A DNA stretch of 16,569 nt from DATLGB01 sp037724045 (GTDB lineage Bacteria; Actinomycetota; Thermoleophilia; Solirubrobacterales; Solirubrobacteraceae), in the NCBI GenBank assembly GCA_037724045.1, contig JBBJOW010000071.1, positions 1-16,569 of the forward strand, given 5' to 3'. The notes beneath the pieces were generated by a model. That model ran no database searches. It saw only the letters and a list, made by a program, of their open reading frames with translations, and had not been told where the DNA came from. The translations under genes and the position numbers were made by a program. Each line of letters opens with the position of its first letter. Position 1 is the stretch's first letter. Below are positions 13,457 to 16,569 of this stretch, piece after piece.

Positions 13457-13914
13457 GCCCGCAGGGCAACGACGACGCCGACAAGACGCTCGGCGACATC
13501 GTCGTAGAGGTCTCCGAGAAGGCGTCGCTGCTGGTCCGCGAGGAGATCGAGCTGGCCAAGGCCGAGGTCACGACCAAGGCCAAGACGCTCGCTCGCGGCG
13601 CAGCCGTAGGCGCGGCCGCGGGGGTCTTCCTCGCTCTGGCCGCGATCTACTTCCTGCACGCGCTCGCCTACTTCTTCCAGGATCTCTTCGACAGCCCCGT
13701 GTGGGTCGGGTACCTGATCGTCGTCGCGATCCTCGCCGTGCTCGGCGTGATCGCCGGCCTGCTCGCCAAGCGCTGGCTGAGCGAGGGGCCGCCGACCCCG
13801 GATCTCGCGATCGAGCAGGCCAAGCTGACGCGCCAAGACCTGGAGTCCCAGAGCGTCGAGCGCGATCAGCTGGCGCGCTCGCTCGACCGGTCCGGCAAGT
13901 CAGGGGAGGGCTGA
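13453..13914 (+). CDS. Phage holin family protein (actinobacterial holin-X type, PF07332)
   Basis: A 153-residue membrane protein. An amphipathic N-terminal helix (KTLGDIVVEVSEKASLLV, 13-30) is followed by the charged EEIELAKAEVTTKAK (32-46), two membrane helices (about 50-75 and 86-108) and a cytoplasmic tail. The LVREEIELAKAEV pattern before paired helices is that of PF07332 proteins. These are chromosomal proteins in actinobacteria despite their phage-derived name, and no prophage genes occur here. The start is translationally coupled to the preceding gene through ATGA. It and the next gene form a pair often seen together in actinobacteria; a role in membrane or envelope organisation is inference. 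Confidence 0.8.
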   Translation: MSPQGNDDADKTLGDIVVEVSEKASLLVREEIELAKAEVTTKAKTLARGAAVGAAAGVFLALAAIYFLHALAYFFQDLFDSPVWVGYLIVVAILAVLGVIAGLLAKRWLSEGPPTPDLAIEQAKLTRQDLESQSVERDQLARSLDRSGKSGEG

Positions 13915-13917
13915 GCA

Positions 13918-14145
13918 GTGGCCGAGCGCACGCCGGAGCAGATCCGCGGCTCGATCGAGTCGACTCGCGAGGAGCTGGCATTCTCGGTCAACGACCTTCG
14001 CTCCAAGGTCGGCGAGCTGACCAACTGGCGCCGGCAGCTGGCGGACAACCGCCAGGCCGCGCTCACCGGCGCGGCCGTCGCAGGGTTCCTGATCGGCGGT
14101 GGCGTCGCCGCCACCTTCTCGCTGCTGCGCCGCCGCCGTCGCTGA
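13918..14145 (+). CDS. DUF3618 domain-containing small membrane protein
   Basis: A 75-residue protein that begins ERTPEQIRGSIESTREEL, the defining N-terminal pattern of DUF3618 (acidic, Arg-Glu helix). A second amphipathic section, a hydrophobic helix (about 49-66, ALTGAAVAGFLIGGGVAA) and an Arg-rich end follow. GTG 13918 is supported by AGGGGAGGG just upstream, and the gene is 3 bases after the holin-like gene. DUF3618 proteins have no known biochemical activity. It is the last gene of the operon, and a hairpin structure follows. Confidence 0.82.
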   Translation: MAERTPEQIRGSIESTREELAFSVNDLRSKVGELTNWRRQLADNRQAALTGAAVAGFLIGGGVAATFSLLRRRRR

Positions 14146-14230
14146 GGCGGCGCCTGGCGTCGTCATCACTCCTTCGGAGTAGCAGCGGTCGCTGGAGTGC
14201 GTTGCACGCGTCGCTTCCTGCTTCCTCGCC

Positions 14231-14262
14231 AGCCCCCGCCTCAGCGGCGGCTGACCGGGGCT
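14231..14262. terminator. Probable bidirectional terminator between convergent genes
   Basis: AGCCCC (14231-14236) pairs with GGGGCT (14257-14262), and inside it TCAGC (14241-14245) pairs with GCTGA (14250-14254) around a GGCG loop. The two-step hairpin lies between the end of the DUF3618 gene (14145) and the end of the permease gene on the other strand (14269). A smaller ACTCC-TTC-GGAGT hairpin at 14168-14180 may add to it. There is no T tract. Confidence 0.5.
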
Positions 14263-14268
14263 GCGCGC

Positions 14269-15399
14269 TCAGGCGGGCGCCGCGCCGCCGGCCGGCTCCG
14301 CTGGGCCGTCCGGCGGAGGATCCGGGTCGGGATCGCCCTTCCCGGTCTCCGGGCGCGGCCTCAGCCCGCGGAAGTCCGCGTACTCGCGCGCCGCGATCTG
14401 CAGCGTCGCGGCGACGGGCACGGCCACGAGAGCGCCGAGGACGCCGAGCAGCGTGCCCCCGAAGAGGACCGCGACGACGACCACGAACGGGCTGATGTCG
14501 ACGGCCCGCTTCTGGATCTGTGGCTGGATGAGGTTGTTCTCGACCTGCTGGTAGGCGATCGACCAGATCGCCCAGACGATGGTCGCGGTGGGGAAGTCGC
14601 TGAAGACGGTGACGATCCCGACGATCACCGCGCCGATCGTCGCGCCCACCAGTGGGATCAGGTCTAGGAAGAAGATGATCAGCGCGAGCGGTGCGGCGAA
14701 CGGGACGCCGAGGATCAGCAGCACGACGTAGGACAGGATCCCTGCGAGCGTCGCCTGGGCGAGGGCACCGGCGACGTAGTTGCCCACCGCGGTCGACGAG
14801 CGCGCCAGGACGCGCTCGAGACGGTCGGCGCGGTCCTCGGGCAGGAAACGCAGGCCGTGACGGATCCAGCCTCGTCCGCTGCCGAGCATGAAGGCCGTCA
14901 GGATCAGGATCGTGACCAGGGCGAAGATCGAGTTGACGATCCCCAGGCCGAGGTCGCGCAGCGTCGACGCCGCACCGCCGAGGCGATCTGGCAGCTCGGC
15001 GGCGCGCTCCTGCAGCTTGCCCGTGATGTCGTAGTCGCGATCGAGGCCGCGCAGGCGGTCGTTCTCCGACACGAAGGTCGTGATGTCGCGCGCGTACTCG
15101 GGCGCGTTCTCGGCGAGGTCGTTCGCCTCGGTCACCAGCGGGGGGACCAGCAGTGCCCCGAGGACGATCGGCACCGCGAGCAGCCCCAGGTACACGAGCG
15201 TGATCGCGAACCCGCGCTTCATCCGCCGCTGGAGGAAGTTCACGGGACCCGACAGTGCGACGGCTAGGAAGGTGGCTACCAGCAGCCAGCCGATCGGCCG
15301 TTGCAGGAGGTAGAGCAGGTAGAGGATGACGACGACGCCGACGACGGTCAGCACCGCGCGCAGGACGGTACGCGGAGCTGTGGCCTCGCTCGGTGCCAT
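14269..15399 (-). CDS. AI-2E family transporter (PF01594 permease)
   Basis: A 376-residue polytopic protein from ATG 15399. Layout: two or three N-terminal helices (about 10-50 and 62-90), a long extracytoplasmic segment (95-150) with acidic residues, a helix at about 155-175, and a second group of helices. That second group contains the family's typical region, FFLDLIPLVGATIGAVIVGI, and the PQIQKRAVDISPFVV stretch near the end of the membrane domain. The Pro/Asp/Gly-rich cytoplasmic tail is about 35 residues long. The family (YdiK/PerM/TqsA) includes exporters of autoinducer-2 and Na+/H+ antiporters, so the substrate cannot be assigned. GTG 15438 is an alternative start that adds 13 Arg-rich residues. 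The gene lies 84 bases downstream of the haemoglobin gene on the same strand. Confidence 0.88.
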   Translation of the reverse strand: MAPSEATAPRTVLRAVLTVVGVVVILYLLYLLQRPIGWLLVATFLAVALSGPVNFLQRRMKRGFAITLVYLGLLAVPIVLGALLVPPLVTEANDLAENAPEYARDITTFVSENDRLRGLDRDYDITGKLQERAAELPDRLGGAASTLRDLGLGIVNSIFALVTILILTAFMLGSGRGWIRHGLRFLPEDRADRLERVLARSSTAVGNYVAGALAQATLAGILSYVVLLILGVPFAAPLALIIFFLDLIPLVGATIGAVIVGIVTVFSDFPTATIVWAIWSIAYQQVENNLIQPQIQKRAVDISPFVVVVAVLFGGTLLGVLGALVAVPVAATLQIAAREYADFRGLRPRPETGKGDPDPDPPPDGPAEPAGGAAPA

Positions 15400-15483
15400 C
15401 AGGGCGATTGTCCGTCGGCGGTCGGACGCCGCCGCCACGCAGCGCTCGGCGCGATCAGCTGCCTGCCGACGACGCTCGCCTCG

Positions 15484-15957
15484 TCAGCGTTCTCTCGCCC
15501 CTGGCGGCGGGCCGCTGGGGCCCCAGCCCCACGTCGGCACGGTCGCGGTGCGGTCGGCCTCGTAGCCGAGGTGCGAGTTGCGCTGGGCGACACCGGCGCC
15601 CCACTCGATGTAGCCGTGCAGCCGCTCGCGGAAGCGCGGATCCTCGGGCAGCCCGGCGGCTTCGGCGGCCTCCATCGTCACCTCGACGAAGCGCACACGC
15701 TGCTCGTCGGTGATCGCGAGCCCGACGTGGTGGTCGAGCATCGCGGTGAAGCCTCCGAAGCGCTCGGTGTACTCGCCTGGCCCGCCGAAGACCTGGGCCA
15801 GCCAGGCCGCGAGGTGCTCGACATGTGCGGCGTGCTCCTCAACGAACTGCTCGCCGAGCAGCGGGTCCTTGAGGCACCGGTGGTACTGCTCATCGGCAAG
15901 GCGCAGCCAGGCTCCGCGGCCTCCGGCGAACTCGTAGATCGTCGGCTCGTCGGTCAT
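15484..15957 (-). CDS. Group II-type truncated haemoglobin
   Basis: A 157-residue globin. The N-terminus TIYEFAGGRGAW (6-17) is the usual YDxxGG entry of truncated haemoglobins, and Y25 fits the Tyr B10 position of the haem pocket. DPLLGEQF (31-38) and FGGPGEYTERFGG (57-69) match group II (trHbO). H77 in the DHHVGLAIT block fits the proximal His F8. The position usually occupied by Trp G8 in this group is F90 by alignment to mycobacterial trHbO. A C-terminal extension (about 127-157) rich in Trp, Gly and Pro exceeds the usual 120-130 residues. Oxygen or nitric oxide chemistry is the general role of the family. ATG 15957 has GAAGGGA at good spacing and would overlap the stop of the upstream gene if a frameshift there is corrected. 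Confidence 0.85.
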   Translation of the reverse strand: MTDEPTIYEFAGGRGAWLRLADEQYHRCLKDPLLGEQFVEEHAAHVEHLAAWLAQVFGGPGEYTERFGGFTAMLDHHVGLAITDEQRVRFVEVTMEAAEAAGLPEDPRFRERLHGYIEWGAGVAQRNSHLGYEADRTATVPTWGWGPSGPPPGARER

Positions 15958-15987
15958 CTGGTCCCTTCGTTGGTGCCCTCCAGAACG

Positions 15988-16569
15988 CTAGCGGCCACCC
16001 GCGCGGCGCCGGTTCCCGCCTGCACCGGGGCGTCGACCACGCCGGCGTTGATGCGCGCCCCCGATGCGCACAGTCTCTGTCGCGACGCTGCGGTTCCCGG
16101 CCGAGTCGAGCGCCGTCGCGACCACGCGAACCTCGAGCCCGCGCGGACGGCGGCCCAGGCGCACCCGTGCCCGGCGACCCAGCCGCAGCCGCACGAGGCG
16201 GGTGAGGTTCGCGGTCATGCCCAGGTCGGACTGCCCCGCGAGCCGGATCGTCCGCGGTCGGTCGGAGCCCCTGCCATCCGGCGCGCGCTCGCGCAGGAGG
16301 TTCGGAGTCTCGACCACGAGCGAGACGCGCGTCACCTCGGAGGTGCGCACCCGTACCGGCACGCCGCGGGCCAGCACCGGGGCGCGTCGCATTCGCGGGC
16401 GCACGCGCAGCGACAGCGCAGGAGCGGCGTCAGCGCCGGGGTTCAGCGGACCGTTCGGCCGCTGCTCGCCCGCCGGCGCGGGGTTGCCGGCGCCGACCGA
16501 TCCACCCGCCCCGCCCGCGTGGCGGCGGAAGGGCCCGCGAACTTCGTAGACGGCACCCGCCGGCGCCGG
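15988..16569 (-). CDS. C-terminal part of a probable secreted protein with an Ig-like repeat, apparent frameshift
   Basis: Open on the minus strand from the window edge to TAG at 15988-15990; the start is outside. Order: a short end of a folded domain (AVYEVRGPFRR), a Gly/Pro/Ala linker (about residues 18-55), then a beta-rich domain with LVVETPN, GMTANLTRLVRLRL and VVATALDSAGNRSVATETVRI. The last of these is typical of Ig-like or bacterial adhesion repeats in secreted actinobacterial proteins. After TVRI the reading becomes pure Arg/Gly/Pro, as in shadow frames. Dropping one base from the CCCCC run (16058-16062) instead gives GARINAGVVDAPVQAG and a tail ending at TGA 15954-15956, overlapping the globin start as ATGA. 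The frameshift may be an assembly error or a real lesion. No enzymatic domain can be named. Confidence 0.55.
   Translation of the reverse strand, partial: PAPAGAVYEVRGPFRRHAGGAGGSVGAGNPAPAGEQRPNGPLNPGADAAPALSLRVRPRMRRAPVLARGVPVRVRTSEVTRVSLVVETPNLLRERAPDGRGSDRPRTIRLAGQSDLGMTANLTRLVRLRLGRRARVRLGRRPRGLEVRVVATALDSAGNRSVATETVRIGGAHQRRRGRRPGAGGNRRRAGGR

Noticed and set aside
13453..13914. Prophage remnant suggested by the holin-family protein
   Set aside because: PF07332 proteins are common chromosomal genes in actinobacteria. No endolysin, integrase, structural phage gene or attachment site is visible nearby.
1..16569. tRNA, rRNA, CRISPR arrays, insertion sequences
   Set aside because: No cloverleaf-like or rRNA sequence, no regularly spaced repeats, and no transposase motif or terminal inverted repeats were seen on either strand.

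Overview
The window is GC-rich and densely coded, with many GTG starts and 4-base ATGA/GTGA stop-start overlaps. Gene content includes short membrane proteins of the DUF3618 and actinobacterial holin (PF07332) types, a TetR-controlled nitrilase, a truncated haemoglobin, and a secreted-protein tail of the Gly/Pro-linker plus Arg-rich 'DSAGNRS' type. Together these point to an actinobacterium, most likely of the Thermoleophilia/Solirubrobacterales kind. That placement is inference from style and gene content; no marker gene is present. A run of exactly 100 Ns at 3014-3113 shows the window is a scaffold from a draft assembly.

Left block (1-3013, + strand): the C-terminus of a YihY/BrkB membrane protein and a strong terminator hairpin are followed by a tight lipid operon. 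It holds a PmtA-like phospholipid N-methyltransferase, phosphatidylserine decarboxylase, a PssA-type CDP-alcohol phosphatidyltransferase, a divergent glycerophosphodiester phosphodiesterase, and the first part of a DMT/NIPA-like membrane protein cut by the gap. The first three enzymes could together make PS, decarboxylate it to PE and methylate the PE. On the other side of the gap a paralogue of the same membrane protein runs into it from the opposite strand.

Middle block (3537-11343): a nucleotide-sugar and polyprenyl-glycosylation locus. It encodes a very clear UDP-sulfoquinovose synthase (SQD1 family), a GalE-like epimerase/dehydratase, a GT2 enzyme of the dolichyl-phosphate-mannose-synthase type and a GT-C-like membrane protein, all overlapping or nearly so. 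A divergent pair follows: GtrA-type flippase plus SAM methyltransferase on the - strand, and a 698-residue polytopic membrane protein on the + strand. The most economical reading is assembly of a sulfoquinovose-containing surface glycan or glycolipid through a polyprenyl-phosphate sugar. The transferase that would use UDP-sulfoquinovose is not identified here.

Right block (11524-16569): a promoter overlapped by a perfect 6-2-6 palindrome precedes a nitrilase-family amidase, a TetR/FadR-like regulator and four small membrane-associated proteins. A terminator-like structure separates these from - strand genes: an AI-2E-family permease, a group II truncated haemoglobin lacking the usual Trp G8, and the 3' end of a probable secreted protein that seems frameshifted at a run of five Cs.

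Points most worth a second look are the sulfoquinovose locus, the paralogous halves facing each other across the gap, a 41-bp duplication that displaces the start of the 698-residue protein, the TetR-type operator, and the apparent frameshift near 16060.
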